Of a DNA stretch of 64,000 nucleotides, positions 26,001 through 37,647 are shown piece by piece. Position 1 is the stretch's first letter. The number at the start of each line of letters is the position of its first letter. The notes under the pieces are model-generated. The model did no database searches. It was not told the DNA's origin and was given only the letters and a program-made list of their open reading frames with translations. Source of the DNA: Trifolium pratense (lineage: Eukaryota; Streptophyta; Magnoliopsida; Fabales; Fabaceae). Location of the stretch: assembly GCF_020283565.1 (NCBI RefSeq), contig NC_060062.1:57558439-57622438 (forward strand), given 5' to 3'. Both the position numbers and the translations under genes were made by a program.

Positions 26001-26288
26001 CATAAAATTAATAATTATGACCGATGAATGAATATAATGACACATCTACAATATATGAAAAGAAGATACATATTTTTTTGAAGAAAAAAAGAAGATACAT
26101 ATCTATTAACTGGGCATCGATAAATCCTATACAATCTACTATATAGGCGAATTAATATATGCAGTATTAATTTTGTTTTGCTTACTCAATTTAAAACGTT
26201 TCTTTACCTTAAAAAAAATAAAATAAATAACATATAGAAATCCGCATAAAATTAATAATTATGACCGATGAATGAATATAATGACACA
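23033..26288 (+). repeat. 1218-bp tandem repeat within the Helitron
   Basis: Units begin at 23033, 24251 and 25469, exactly 1218 bp apart, each with the Helitron 5' terminus. A second internal copy of that terminus at 24015 and 25233 is also 1218 bp apart. Inside each unit, blocks of about 250 bp starting TCTACRATATATGAAAAG repeat again, giving a two-level array. The third unit is incomplete. Unit-to-unit differences are few, so the expansion is recent. Confidence 0.9.
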
Positions 26289-28057
26289 TCTATAATATAT
26301 GAAAAGAAGATACATTTTTTTTTGAAGGAAAAAAGAAGATACATATGAAATCACAAATTTTCCCCTTTTCATTTTTTGACACATAATCATTTTCAAGGGT
26401 ATTTTGTGTCATATTTGAAAGTTAATAACTAATTTCAATATTTTAATAATACAAGGATCTAATTTTTTGTGGGATTTCTGCGAGGCATATGTTTTTACTC
26501 TTATTAATGAAGTTTTCAGTTTTTTACTATTTTTTGTGAGACCTATATTTATACTCATATATTAATACGAAAATCTACAATTTTTTGTGATTCTCAAAGA
26601 ACTTGTGTTTTTACAAATATATTATGTTGTCTATTTTTTTTAATAATTTTACGGGCTATATTTATATTAATACGGGAACCTCTTTTTTTTTGTTATATCT
26701 ACGAGCCTTATATTTTTACTCCTATATTAATAAAGTTGTTTGTTTTTTTTATTTATAATTTTACGAGTTATACTCGTATATTTATACGGAGACATAATCT
26801 TTTGTGTGAATTATGCGGGACCTATATCTATCCTCTTATTAATAAGGTTTCCTGATCTTTAATAATTTATGTATAACCTAAATTTATACTCATATTTAAT
26901 ACGGTGACCTAATTATTTTGATGATTGTTGCGAGACCTATATTTTTACTAGCATATTAATAAGATTGCTTATTTTTTAATAATTTTTACGGGACTATATT
27001 CATACTCATATATATATTTATTACAAGGACCTAAGAAAATAAGATACATGTGAAAATCTCATGTTACCCCTACTTAATAATTTGACACATCATCACTTTC
27101 ATGAATATTTTGTGTCATATTTGAAAGTTAGTAAATAATTTCAATATTTTAAAAAATTTCTTGAGGTGGTTAATTCCATCTTAATATTTTACTCCTTCCA
27201 TTTTTTTATAAGTGTTCAGTTAGAATGATAACACTTAATTAATAAAGTGGATTTTTGCACATTATCTTCCTATTATACCCTCATCTTAATCCAAGAATAA
27301 ATTCCTATTTTTTTGCACTTTTTCAAATAAATTTTTGTTTTCAATTTTTTACTATTTTTTTTAGAGCTATATTTATAATCATATATTAATACGAGAACCT
27401 AATCTTTTGTGTGATTTTTGGGGACCTAAGTGTTTTTTTTTGGTACACGGGGACCTATGTGTTTTACTCATATTAATAAGTTTGCCCATCTTTTATAATA
27501 TTTACGGGACCTATATTTATACTCATATATTTATATGGAAACTTTTTTGTTTGTGTGGTTTCTACGGGACTTATACTTTTAATTATATATTAATTAAGTT
27601 GTTTGTAACAAAAATAAAATAAAAATTAAGTTGTCTATTTTTATTTTTTTTTACAATTTTACAGGTTATACTCATATTTAATACGGTGACCTAATTATTT
27701 TTATGATTATTGTGAGATCTATATTTTCACATATGATTGCCTATTTTTTAATAATTTTTAGTGACTATATTTATACTCATATATTAATACATTGACATAA
27801 GTTTTTTGGTGATTTTTCCAAGACCTATGTTTTTACTAATATATTAATAAGATAGCCTATTTTTTTTCATAATTTTTACATTATCCTTATTTATATTCCT
27901 ATATTAATATGGAGACCTAAGGTTTTTTGGTAATGATTTTACCATTGTTCTTTTTCTATTTTTTTACCAAATATTATATCCCTTCTATTTTTTTATATTT
28001 TAATCAACTTTCCAATAAATTTCATCTTACCAAATGAGGAGCGGCAACGCCGCGACT
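26289..28057 (+). other. Helitron body with old degenerate repeats
   Basis: From about 26400 onward phrases such as ACCTATATTTATACTCATAT and ATTAATAAGTTGCC-like stretches recur every 100-150 bp with heavy divergence. A degraded copy of the Helitron 5' region lies near 27030-27150. No coding frame is supported. Confidence 0.6.
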
Positions 28058-28086
28058 CCCGTGCGGACGCACGGGTGTCATGCTAG
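28058..28086 (+). other. Helitron 3' terminus: hairpin and CTAG
   Basis: CCCGTGCG, a 2-nt loop (plus the flanking base), then GCACGGG forms a strong hairpin at 28058-28075. It is followed by TGTCATG and CTAG ending at 28086, with T next. This is the rolling-circle termination signature. Confidence 0.9.
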
Positions 28087-28215
28087 TTATTCTATAAGAT
28101 TGTTCTGTAAAATGTAATATGAAAACAGAAAAGAAAATTCTTGGGTGCTTGAACCAAGAGCTTCATCAATCATCATGGGTGGTCAAGGTCAAAGATATGG
28201 GTGTTCAAGTGCTTC

Positions 28216-29421
28216 TGATGACAGTCGGTCATTTGAGTATTTTTAATTATTATTTTATAGTATTTTAGTGATTTTTAGGAGTAATACATGGTCAAAAAGG
28301 AGATTATTTAAAGAAATTACAATAGCAAGAAGTTTGAAGACAAAAGATCACAAGAAAAAAAGACATAAAAAAATATTGCAAAATTGAAGGTGAAAAATGC
28401 ATGCAGCCCCTGTTTTCTTCGTGTCCCGATGGAACTTACATAGTGGTGCGATTTGCCACATGATCCAAAGCATGACTCAATCCACGTGTAGCAGCAAGAA
28501 GCCATCAACTTTATTTTCTCCTTGAATGATGATGTGTCAACATGTTATAGGGAGATGACTCCTTCATTCCTTTAAGGGTTGCGATTTGTTCGCAGGGGCA
28601 TATTAAAATCAACTTTCTTTTGTAACCTAATTCCCGCATACCCGCATACTTTTGGAGAAAAAGTGGGGATCAAGCAAACAACATCATGCCGAAACCACCG
28701 AGAGAGCTGCACTTCATATGGTTTATTTCATATTTCCTATGATTATTAATTTTATTATGAGTAGCTAAATCTCTATTGATTAGAATTAGTAGATTATCTT
28801 CCTTGAATTGATTTGAACCATGTAAATTGTTGAGGATTCTTGGGATCTTTTTAGTATTATTGTTATTCAGTTATTTCTGCGCTTAAACCTTTTTATGAAT
28901 TGACGAATTTATGAATTGAATTTAGGAATCGAATGATTACTAACCATAACTTTTGAAACCCGAATCTAAAATAATTGTTTGGTCAATAGTCGTTTTAGAG
29001 ATATCGGATTATTGTACTATGATGATAAGGAGAATTAACGAGCATAAATCTTTCGATGAATTTGAATTGACCTAAGACATTAGGAAATTATTTTTATGGA
29101 AAAGGGTTCTTAGTCATTAACACTGGTCTGAACTATTTAGTTAATTCATCGTGACAATAAGAGTGAAAAGGTAGCTTAGGACCGCATTTACCAAATCATG
29201 AAGAGGAAGTGAATCGAAAATTCTAATCATCTTTTTAATTGTTTGCAATCATCACTTTTAATTTTAATTGTTTTATAAACCAACTTTGCTTAGCAAATCC
29301 CCCTGCATTTACATTCCTAAATACGATACAGTTGTCTTGTCAAGATTGAAACAATCCCTGTGGATACGAATTTAATTTATTACTTAACGATAAATTAGTA
29401 CACTTGCTAATTTTGTCATCA
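28216..29421 (+). repeat. 5' LTR of the Tat-like element
   Basis: 1206 bp. It pairs with 31691-32887, with scattered substitutions and small indels (for example a repeated CCCGCATA in this copy). Confidence 0.9.
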
Positions 29422-29427
29422 AGTTTT

Positions 29428-29445
29428 TGGCGCCGTTGCCGGGGA
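29428..29445 (+). other. Primer-binding site of the Tat-like element
   Basis: TGGCGCCGTTGCCGGGGA, the site common in Tat/Ogre/Athila elements and usually assigned to tRNA-Arg, 6 nt inside the 5' LTR. Confidence 0.8.
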
Positions 29446-29604
29446 TTGTTGATTAATTTTGACTAAACAATTTATTGTATATAGGATTTTTATTTATTAT
29501 TTTCTGTTATTTTTATTTTATTTTGTATATAAAAAAAAACTTTTACCCTTCATGTTTATTTCATTGTGCTTTGCTACTGAAAAGTTTCCTTGAGTTTTGT
29601 AGTA

Positions 29605-30264
29605 ATGACAGAAATATGGTATGAGAATGTATTGATTGATAGTGAAGAAATAGGCATTCTTCGTTATCAATTATTGAGATCAAGACTTGAGGAAAAATAC
29701 ACGGAGATAGATATAAAGAAGCTAAAGGAGAGGTGTGTTTATTGTGATCAAAATCATGATTGTGAATATAATAAGAAACCTTGTAGTAAAGATGAAGAGC
29801 CACAAGTGATTATGATTAATTACAATTCACAACTCGAAAGTATTCTGGATGAATTCTGGAGGTCCAATCAAATTCCCTGTGATAGATTTGAAGTGCAATG
29901 TGATAATCTCATGGAGAAAGCAAATGAGTGTGAGAAGAAGTTGGTTGAGATGGAGATGAAACATCATGCCATTGTGGTAGAAGAAGAAAATTCGAAAAAC
30001 AAAAATAATGGCATGAAAGAGAATTCAAGAGTGAAGAATGTTGATCTCTATGCGACATGTGAGTCTCCACCAATGGAAAGTAAAAAGAAATGTCACTTCA
30101 AAAAGGAGCATTATTCTTCTCTAAAGTGGATGAGCACATATTACCAAGGCTTGACTATTAGAGGATGGGAGCACTTGACTCTTTATGTCAAGTTCATGGA
30201 ATTCCTACCAAACAAGAGGAAGAAGAAGGATGATGTGTTCTTTTTGTCATATATGTCATCCTAA
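29605..30264 (+). CDS. ORF of unknown function in the Tat-like element
   Basis: I do not recognise this protein. It has about 219 residues from the ATG at 29605; the frame is open slightly upstream without an ATG. It is charged and rich in Glu, Lys and Asn. Near residues 34-52 it has a Cys/His cluster, CVYCDQNHDCEYNKKPC, spaced CX2CX5CX6C, which could bind zinc but does not match the gag CCHC knuckle. A long central stretch (about 90-130) could form a coiled coil. The tail has the basic patch NKRKKKD. It occupies the place of gag-pol, directly before the motif GGGAGGCAACCC. It may be a remodelled gag remnant or a separate protein kept by the element. Confidence 0.6.
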   Translation: MTEIWYENVLIDSEEIGILRYQLLRSRLEEKYTEIDIKKLKERCVYCDQNHDCEYNKKPCSKDEEPQVIMINYNSQLESILDEFWRSNQIPCDRFEVQCDNLMEKANECEKKLVEMEMKHHAIVVEEENSKNKNNGMKENSRVKNVDLYATCESPPMESKKKCHFKKEHYSSLKWMSTYYQGLTIRGWEHLTLYVKFMEFLPNKRKKKDDVFFLSYMSS

Positions 30265-30300
30265 CGATTGGTGATGAGTCAAGCTAATGACTGTAAATAA

Positions 30301-30322
30301 GCGCTTAATGGGAGGCAACCCA
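30301..30322 (+). other. Conserved GGGAGGCAACCC motif after the ORF
   Basis: GCGCTTAATGGGAGGCAACC can fold on itself. Similar sequence is common downstream of the coding region in Athila/Ogre-type elements, supporting the family call. Its role is not known to me. Confidence 0.6.
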
Positions 30323-31690
30323 TCAGATATGTTTTTATTTTTTTCAATCTTTAATTTTTCAAAAAAAAAAAGAGTCAGTCATGAATGTCGTCTAGTGACA
30401 ATCCCCTATGTTTCATCTTTATGTTACTTTGTTTATTATCAAGTTGAATGTTTTTATGTCTTTTCAGAATTGTCAGTGTGTTAACACCTGAATTTGCATG
30501 ATGAGAATCTCTTAGACTTGCACATAAAAGAATAACTGACGTGTGACTGCTCATGAAAGCGCGATGGTTCAAGAGACAAAGAGACAAATAGGAAAGATGG
30601 AGTTTTGCACGATGTACTAGTTCAACTTTCAGATACCTCAGCTGGTGAGCATATTGAGCCAAATAAATTCCACGGTATACTATTTCTTTCACATCTTATG
30701 AGTGCATCAATGCTTTGTATATTTTCTAGAACTTGCGACTATTCTCTACTGTTGATTGGTTTTGCATTTACACACATAGAGACACATTTGTTTGGTACTC
30801 TGAGCCTTTTCAAGCTACCCTGTTATTATATATCTGTTGCTAAACCACTTTGAGCCTAAAATATTTCCCTTTTCTTTCGGTGACTAACCTAATTATAAGC
30901 CTTTTAGACATGAAATTTTTTATCTGTTTGCCCTCCTTGGAGTTAGGTAGAAGCTTTAAATTTCCTTGTCATGGCATCGTTTTAAGTTTGGGGTTGCTTA
31001 TGGAATTAGCAACATCTTAAGTTTGGGGTAGGGGTACTAGAGAACCTAAGAAAGAAAAAAAAAGAAGACGAGAATAACAGAGACTCACAAAAATAATGGA
31101 GTTTCTTAAAAAAAATTAAATATAAAGAGCCATTAAGCATGAAAAATAGTGGCATCTTCAAAAAAAAAAAAAAAAAAAATTGAAAGATAAGTTCTCTAAG
31201 TATCTTATTAACAATGAAGTGAACCCCGATAATGGTAATTTTTCAATAAGGAATAGTAGTGGATACCTAACTCCAAATTAGCCTACTTTTCCCAAATTAT
31301 CCCACCATTTACCCAAGCCAAGTAATAACCCCAAAGACCTCAAAAATGTGTGTAATGTCTTTACTTTGATTGACGTATAGAATTTTTTCAAGCTTATGGT
31401 AAAATTGCATTTGCATGTTGATGGAGTGAATACCCTGTCAAATTGAGTGAATTGGTGAGTGAGAGATAAGGTTGAACTTTGAACATTGTTTGGAACGGTC
31501 ATTGGACTGAATCTGATTGGAGTCTTAGAAGGTAGAGTGTTGATTGAGCAGAATCACTGAAGTTAAGACCGGTGCTTCTATTGCCGGATGAAGAGAAAAA
31601 GGTTTATGAGATTTTTATCATTCAAATTAATTTGTTAATTCCCTGACAGTTTTGTTTTAACAGACATGTAACAGTTCAAGTTTGGGGTTG
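30323..31690 (+). other. Non-coding 3' interior of the Tat-like element
   Basis: Contains long A-runs, for example at 31160-31180, and repeated AAGTTTGGGG tracts ending in the tract at the 3' LTR edge. Small frames here are chance ORFs. Confidence 0.6.
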
Positions 31691-32887
31691 TGATGACAAT
31701 CAGTCATTTAAGTATTTTTAATTATTATTTTATAGTATTTTAGTGATTTTTAGGAGTAATACATGATCAAAAAGGAGATTATCTAAAGAAATTACAATAG
31801 CAAGAAGTTTGAAGACAAAAGATCACAAGAAAAAAAAAGACATAAAAAAATATTGCAAAATTGAAGGTGAAAAATGAATGCAGCCCCTGTTTTCTTCGTG
31901 TCCCTATGGAACTTACATGGTGGTGCGATTTGCCACATGATCCAAAGCATGACTCATGCCACGTGTAGCAGCAAGAAGCCATCAACTTTATTTTCTCCTT
32001 GAATGATGATGTGTCAACATGTTATAGGGAGATGATTCCTTCATTCCTTTAAGGGTTGCGATTTGTTCGCAGGGGCATATAAAAATCAACTTTCTTTTGT
32101 AACCTAATTCACGCAGACTTTTGGAGAAAAAGTGGAGATCAAGCAAACAACATCACGCCGAAACCACCGAGAGAGCTGCACTTCATATGGTTTATTTCAT
32201 ATTTCCTATGATTATTAATTTTATTATGAGGAGCTAAATCTCTATTGATTAGAATTAGTAGATGATCTTCCTTGAATTGATTTGAACCATGTAAATTGTT
32301 GAGGATCCTTGGGACCTTTTTAGTATTATTGTTATTCAGTTATTTCTGCGCTTAATGCTTTTTATGAATTGAAGAATTTATGAATTGAATTTAGGAATCG
32401 AATGATTACTAACCATAATTTTTGAAACCCGAATTTAAAATAATTGTTTGGTCAATAGTCGTTTTAGAGATATCAGATTATTGTACTATGATAAGGAGAA
32501 TTAAAGAGCATAAATCTTTCGATGAATTTGAATTGACCTAAGACATTAGGAAATTATTTTTATGGAAAAGGGTTCTTAGTCATTAACACTGGTCTGAACT
32601 ATTTAGTTAATTCATCGTGACAATAAGAGTGAAAAGGTAGCTTAGGACCGCATTTACCAAATCATGAAGAGGAAGTGAATCGAAAATTCTAATCATCTCT
32701 TTAATCGTTTGCAATCATCACTTTTAATTTTAATTGTTTTATAAACCAACTTTGCTTAGCAAATCCCCCTGCATTTACATTCCTAAATACGATACAGTTG
32801 TCTTGTCGAGATTGAAACAATCCCTGTGGATACGAATTTAATTTATTACTTAACGATAAATTAGTACACTTGCTAATTTTGTCATCA
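31691..32887 (+). repeat. 3' LTR of the Tat-like element
   Basis: 1197 bp, starting TGATGACA and ending GTCATCA, followed directly by the second GCTTC and the kinase exon. Confidence 0.9.
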
Positions 32888-34906
32888 GCTTCCTCAGCTG
32901 AAATCCTGCTATTTGGGCATAGGCAAAGCATTTTCTGTCCAACACAAAACACCCACATTAAATAAACTTTCAGTAGATCAATAAATGATTTTAAGCAACT
33001 AATTTTCAATCTGCTTAGGATGAGACTATATTTTCATCCATATACTATAACATTATGATACTGTGTTATTTTCTATGGTACATAAGTACATTGATACTTT
33101 TTAGACAATTGTGTAAAATATTTTACTATGTTAGTGCATAATAGATAAATTCTTATTGTAAAAAACAATTCATAAAGATACGAGGCAGTTAATTTACCGA
33201 AAGAAGATCAAGACCATCTGGTTCAAGCTTAGGGAATTCAGCTGCAAGGTCCTACAAAATCCAATAGTTTCCATACAATACTTATTGGCTGGCCTAAATT
33301 TATAAAATGAAATGGAACAAAAAACTGATCAAAAAACCTGCAAAACATGAATACCTTCGGCTTTATGGGAGGGTCAAATGCTTCAAATTCAATAAAGCTG
33401 CACATAGAAGCCACACCAGGCCAGTTTTCTTCTGTTGGCATGCCAAGCAAACTTCACATATTAAAATATCCAATTAATTAATTTAGCTTGTTTCAAAAGT
33501 GCAGAGAAATCATACAAATAGAAATAGTCATAGTTACTGTGTTTTGATGAAATTACCAAAATATCTCGGTCAATATCTTCGGTCCATCGTTACCAATAAA
33601 CAGAGGTTGGAACTTAATCATCTCAGCAAATATGCAGCCCATAGACCAGATATAGTTGGTAAAACCCAGCAAAAGTTCAGGTGCTTTATAACAAGGATCA
33701 CCCATCTGAAAATCAAAAATAAAATTACAAAAGCATTAATTTCATCAAATAAACTACACCATCTAACTCAAATTCTAATTATGATATTGGGGTATGCTTC
33801 TAGTTTTAGTTCTAAGAAGGAAATAAAAAGAAGACTAAAGTATTATACATTAATAGAGTATGGTGAAAGAGGAGGTTCAATAGATTTTGCCACACCATCT
33901 TCAATGCACTGATCTCATGGTTTTTAAATGAAAGCAGAACATTATTAGGTTTCAGATCTCTGTGTATAATTTTCTGCACATGAAGGTATGCCAATCCAGA
34001 AAGAGCTTGACGTAGAAAAGGCTGCAAGGACAAGAGAAAAATGAGTTATAGCTTCCTTGTTTGCATCTAATATATAAAAACTATCAAACTTCAAACATAA
34101 GTAAAAAAAATGAACATGTTATTCTTATAGAAGCACAATAAATTATCAAACAATCATATTGAATAAAACTAACAGAAAACAAAGGTATATATCATATATG
34201 CAATTTTTACTAGAATCACACAAAGTTTTTCTGTAGCACTACTTTACACACAATCGTTAACAAAAATTCACTTACTTTTCCCAGTTTTAGAACGTCAATA
34301 GGGAACGGAGTGGCAAGGAATTTTTTAAGACTAACGTCAATATACTCGAAAACGAGAAACACATCTTCCATATCCAGATCAGTTCTTAGCACTGTATGCA
34401 ATCTGTAGATAACAGCAAATCATACATATATATTATATAACGAATCATCAAACAATGGAACATATATATTATAAAGAATGAACATATATAACGAATAACA
34501 GAAACATTTAAAGAATGAACATATAAATGTTGTATTTAAATCACAGAAACAATAAATGTAACAAGTCATGAATGTAAGTAAAACTTATGAAACAGAATCA
34601 AATTAATTAAATAAGCTGATCAATAAAGGAAAGAAAATGATTAACTTGACTATATTGGGATGGTTTAACGTTTTGAGGATAGAGAAGTGATTCAAGATAC
34701 TGTATGGAATTCCATTGCTTTTCTGGTCTTCTGGAATGGTTAAAATCTTCATAGCTACAACCTCCTTGGTAGATTTCAACTTGCACTTGAACATCTCACC
34801 GAACCTTGGACCTTCAGCACGTATCAGCTCAAAATCTTTGTAGTCATGAGTTATCGCATCCCATTGATCTGGTGTTAGAAACGGTCTGCATAATATAATC
34901 AAAATG

Positions 34907-35210
34907 AATCATTCATTTCTTCTAATTCAGACAACTGAATCATTCATTTCATAAAATCAAATATCACCAATTGAATCATTCATTTCAAATTAAAATCAAA
35001 ATGAATCAGAATTTTGTAAACAGAACAATCAATATCAAAATTGAATCATTTATTTCTTCTAATTCACACAATTGAATCACTCATTTCATAAAATAAAATA
35101 TCAAGAATTGAATCATTCGTTTCAAATTAAAACCAAAATGAATCAGAATTTCCTGAACAGAACGATCAATATCAACAATTGAAACATTCATTTCTTCTGA
35201 TTAACTCAAT
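34907..35210. repeat. Tandem repeat of about 137 bp upstream of the kinase exon
   Basis: Two copies plus part of a third, marked by TTTCTTCTAATTCA at 34916 and 35053 and a variant at 35191. Each contains several GAATCATTCATTTC motifs. It lies in what would be the kinase gene's first intron or 5' region. Confidence 0.75.
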
Positions 35211-35975
35211 TTCAATATTTTTGAAGAACAAAAAGAAATTCAAGAACAGAGAATCTGAGTAAAAGAAAAATGAAAATTAAGTGAAAATTGAAACTCTACA
35301 ATTGCAATCTATTGATTATCAGATAAAACGGTAATTAATCTCTCTCTCTCTGTAACTCCAAATTTAGTGGAGTTTGATTATGTGGAAAACTAACTTGATT
35401 GCGGTCGTTTCGGTATCAGTTTGGTGAATTATTGATCCAAATTGAGTTCTGTGCGAAGCTTTGAACTTGAGGCTCAGAAGCATATTTTTTTGCAGAATTT
35501 TGGTGGGGCAAATCCAACAAATTATAAAATAGGGGGGGTAAAATTCTGCATTTTAAAATAGGGGTAAAATTCCGCATTTTTCATAACAGGGAGGTAAAAC
35601 TGTATTTAAGCGAAGAATAAATTTAAAACCTAATAAAATGTGATATGAAAAAAGAAGTGATATGCATGTACAATAAAATAATTACATTAATTTTTTTTTG
35701 AACGGCAAAATTTAAGATGTTACTTCATGTGCATGCAAAGTATTTTTTTTTTTTTACAAACTGCAAAATATTTTATTTAATATTTTATTTAAGTTGTGCA
35801 TAATTCTGAAAAGTCAATTGCAGTCATTGGAATGATTAGATGAGTTGAAAAACAATAAATAATAGTGCACTGGCGAATTCCAAAAATCGCCATATGAACT
35901 TTAAATTCTGGTATCATTAGGATGATGTTATCTCAGATGTCCCAACAATTGCTTTATGAATAATGTTGTACTTAT
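35211..35975. other. Upstream region of the kinase gene, no supported feature
   Basis: Includes a CT-rich run near 35340 and a short repeat of GGGGTAAAATTC(C/T)GCAT at 35550-35580. No first coding exon with an ATG could be fixed. Confidence 0.45.
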
Positions 35976-37647
35976 TGTTGACACATATGACGAAACATGT
36001 ATAAAATGTCAGGAAGTAAATAAACTGCACAAGTAATTGTTAACCTAGTTCAGCCGACTGCCTACTCTGGAGATACCAATCCAGGAAGGAAATCCACTAA
36101 TAGCTCTAGTTACTAAGACCTCAGCAAACCATCGGTTTACGTCTTATAACTTCGACACTACTCATGCAACTTCTGCCTAGGAACTCCTAGACATGAGATC
36201 TCATCTCACCTCCACTCAACCAACACAACCTGTGTTGTTCATACAATGTTGAATACAATGTGGTGACAATCACTGTGACAATACTTTACTCTTGCTTAAA
36301 AGCTTCGAGTAAATCACACACAGTTAACTCCGTACTTCAAAGCTTAGGAGTAACCTTAAAACATACACAACAAACTCAGTTCTTAGCTTGTGTTATAGAA
36401 TCCACAAGAAAGAATCACAATTAACAAATACAAACACTTTGACTCAATATATAAAACTCAAATGTATAAATTCGATTCAATTGAGATACTTTGTCTTGGT
36501 CTTGGTCTTCGTATATATAGTGAGCTAGCACGCTCCACTCTCTTCAAGATAGATAGGACGCTCCTCCATTCATAAAGGTGATCTGATCCAATTTCAATGA
36601 TCATCAAAGATAGATCAAAACATTCCTAAAGTGTTTAAATGACTTCAGGAGATAAACAAGCCATAAAGATAATCCATTAAATCTGACTTAATTCAAGAAC
36701 ACCTGATCAGATCAAATCCTTATAAAAAACGCGCTCTTATGTGGATTTCCATATATAGCAGATACTCGTATTAAATGCGCGAGATTTCCTTAGCAAATAA
36801 CATGTTGTAACTAATGTTGTAACCAGTGGCGGAGCTAGCCCGAAAAATTGGGGCGGGCCGCTACAAATATAAATCGAATATGCAAAAGAAATTACTAAAA
36901 AAATGACATATCATATTGAGAGTCTGTCTAGTATGGATATCTCAAAAATAGTTAAAAGGTGGACCATTAACATGTTTATTAAATAAATTTTAATTTATAT
37001 AAAAAAAAAACATGTTTATTAAATAAATTTTAAAAATATATTATGAAATATATTTTATGTCAAATGTGTAAACTTCATACTTTTTAATTAGTTTTTGTAT
37101 TTATGTTTATAATATTATATGCATCTCTCTAACAAAAATTTAAATTTTTTTAACAAAAGATTGATCAAATATAAATTTTTATGCACAAACTCTATTTTAA
37201 ATAAAAATTGGAGTACTTTTTTCTCCAAAACAATATACTTGAATACTTCAACAAAATAAATTACACATTTTAAGACATCTATAAATTATTAAACAATCAA
37301 ACATTAGAAGGGATGCTAATTAAAAAGTATATTTGAATGATTTGAATTCTGGGACGTACAAATAGCGGGGCTTTGAAACTCCCGCGAAATGCAAACCTGT
37401 TAAAGAATACTGGATTTTATGGTTTGAAACCCCCGCAAAACAAAATATAACAAACTACACAGACTGTTTAGCGGGGGTTTATAGCCGCCGCTACATATTA
37501 TACCTATGAAAAAAAAATTAAAAATTCTGGGGCGGGCCATGGCCCTGTCCAGCCCATGAAGGGCTCCGCCCCTGGTTGTAACATGTTGTCCAACATCTTG
37601 CTTGTATATTTGTTTTAGCAAAATGAGGCCAATTCAAATATCCAACA
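35976..37647 (-). mobile_element. Probable copia LTR (solo or partial), split by a MITE
   Basis: Read on the minus strand it starts TGTTGGATATTTGAATTGG just after a tract, TTGGGGAAATC, resembling a polypurine tract, and would end near 35976 in CAACA. Without the nested MITE it is about 0.9 kb. No partner LTR was found. The left edge is uncertain; 35964 is also possible. Confidence 0.55.
36824..37574. mobile_element. hAT-type MITE with perfect 8-bp target duplication
   Basis: The termini CAGTGGCGGAGC and GCTCCGCCCCTG are inverted repeats. The flanks at 36816-36823 and 37575-37582 are both GTTGTAAC. An 8-bp duplication with CAG...CTG ends indicates hAT transposition. It is 751 bp with no transposase frame. 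Confidence 0.88.

Larger units (their letters stand above)
14108..28086 (+). mobile_element. Composite Helitron with reiterated 5' ends
   Basis: It starts with TCTACAATATATTAAAAG at 14108, preceded by A. It ends with a GC-rich hairpin and CTAG at 28086, followed by T. A 5' TC, a 3' hairpin about 10 nt before CTRR, and insertion between A and T without target duplication define Helitrons. The 5' terminal sequence recurs many times inside, in tandem units, while only one 3' terminus was found. A 7.85-kb LTR element (14627-22476) is nested within; without it the Helitron is about 6.1 kb. No Rep/helicase frame is present, so it is non-autonomous. It lies just beyond the 3' end of the kinase gene. 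Confidence 0.85.
28216..32887 (+). mobile_element. Non-autonomous Tat/Athila-like LTR retrotransposon
   Basis: LTRs of about 1.2 kb with ends TGATGAC and GTCATCA, flanked by a GCTTC duplication at 28211-28215 and 32888-32892, inside the last exon of the kinase gene. The primer-binding site TGGCGCCGTTGCCGGGGA and purine tract AAGTTTGGGGTTG, with two more AAGTTTGGGG copies at 30985 and 31018, are typical of the Tat/Athila side of gypsy elements. The 2.27-kb interior holds one ORF and no pol domain. LTR differences number roughly 25-30, so it is older than the other complete elements here. Confidence 0.9.
28189..34885 (-). pseudogene. CDK-like protein kinase gene, split by an LTR element
   Basis: A cyclin-dependent-kinase-type Ser/Thr kinase with readable minus-strand exons at 34885-34646 (VVAMK with the catalytic Lys; NHPNIVK), 34402-34276 (VFLVFEYIDVSLKKFL), 34021-about 33845 ([11 protein letters not shown]), 33705-33557 ([19 protein letters not shown]), 33451-33355 (LLGMPTEENWPGV), 33251-33198 (EPDGLDLLS) and 32934-32888 joined to 28215-28189 (RISAEEA, then LEHPYL and stop). 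Most splice sites follow GT-AG. Defects: the glycine loop is poor (AEGPRFGEMF), the PSTAIRE region is replaced by a divergent stretch, and the DFG region is frameshifted near 33908 with its Phe lost. The 4.67-kb Tat-like element splits the last exon. A second copy lies at 41930-43437. I take it as a pseudogene; the exon order and homology are clear. Confidence 0.85.

Noticed and set aside
23033..26288. CRISPR-like array
   Set aside because: Repeats are long, head-to-tail and contiguous with Helitron termini; there are no short repeats with unique spacers.
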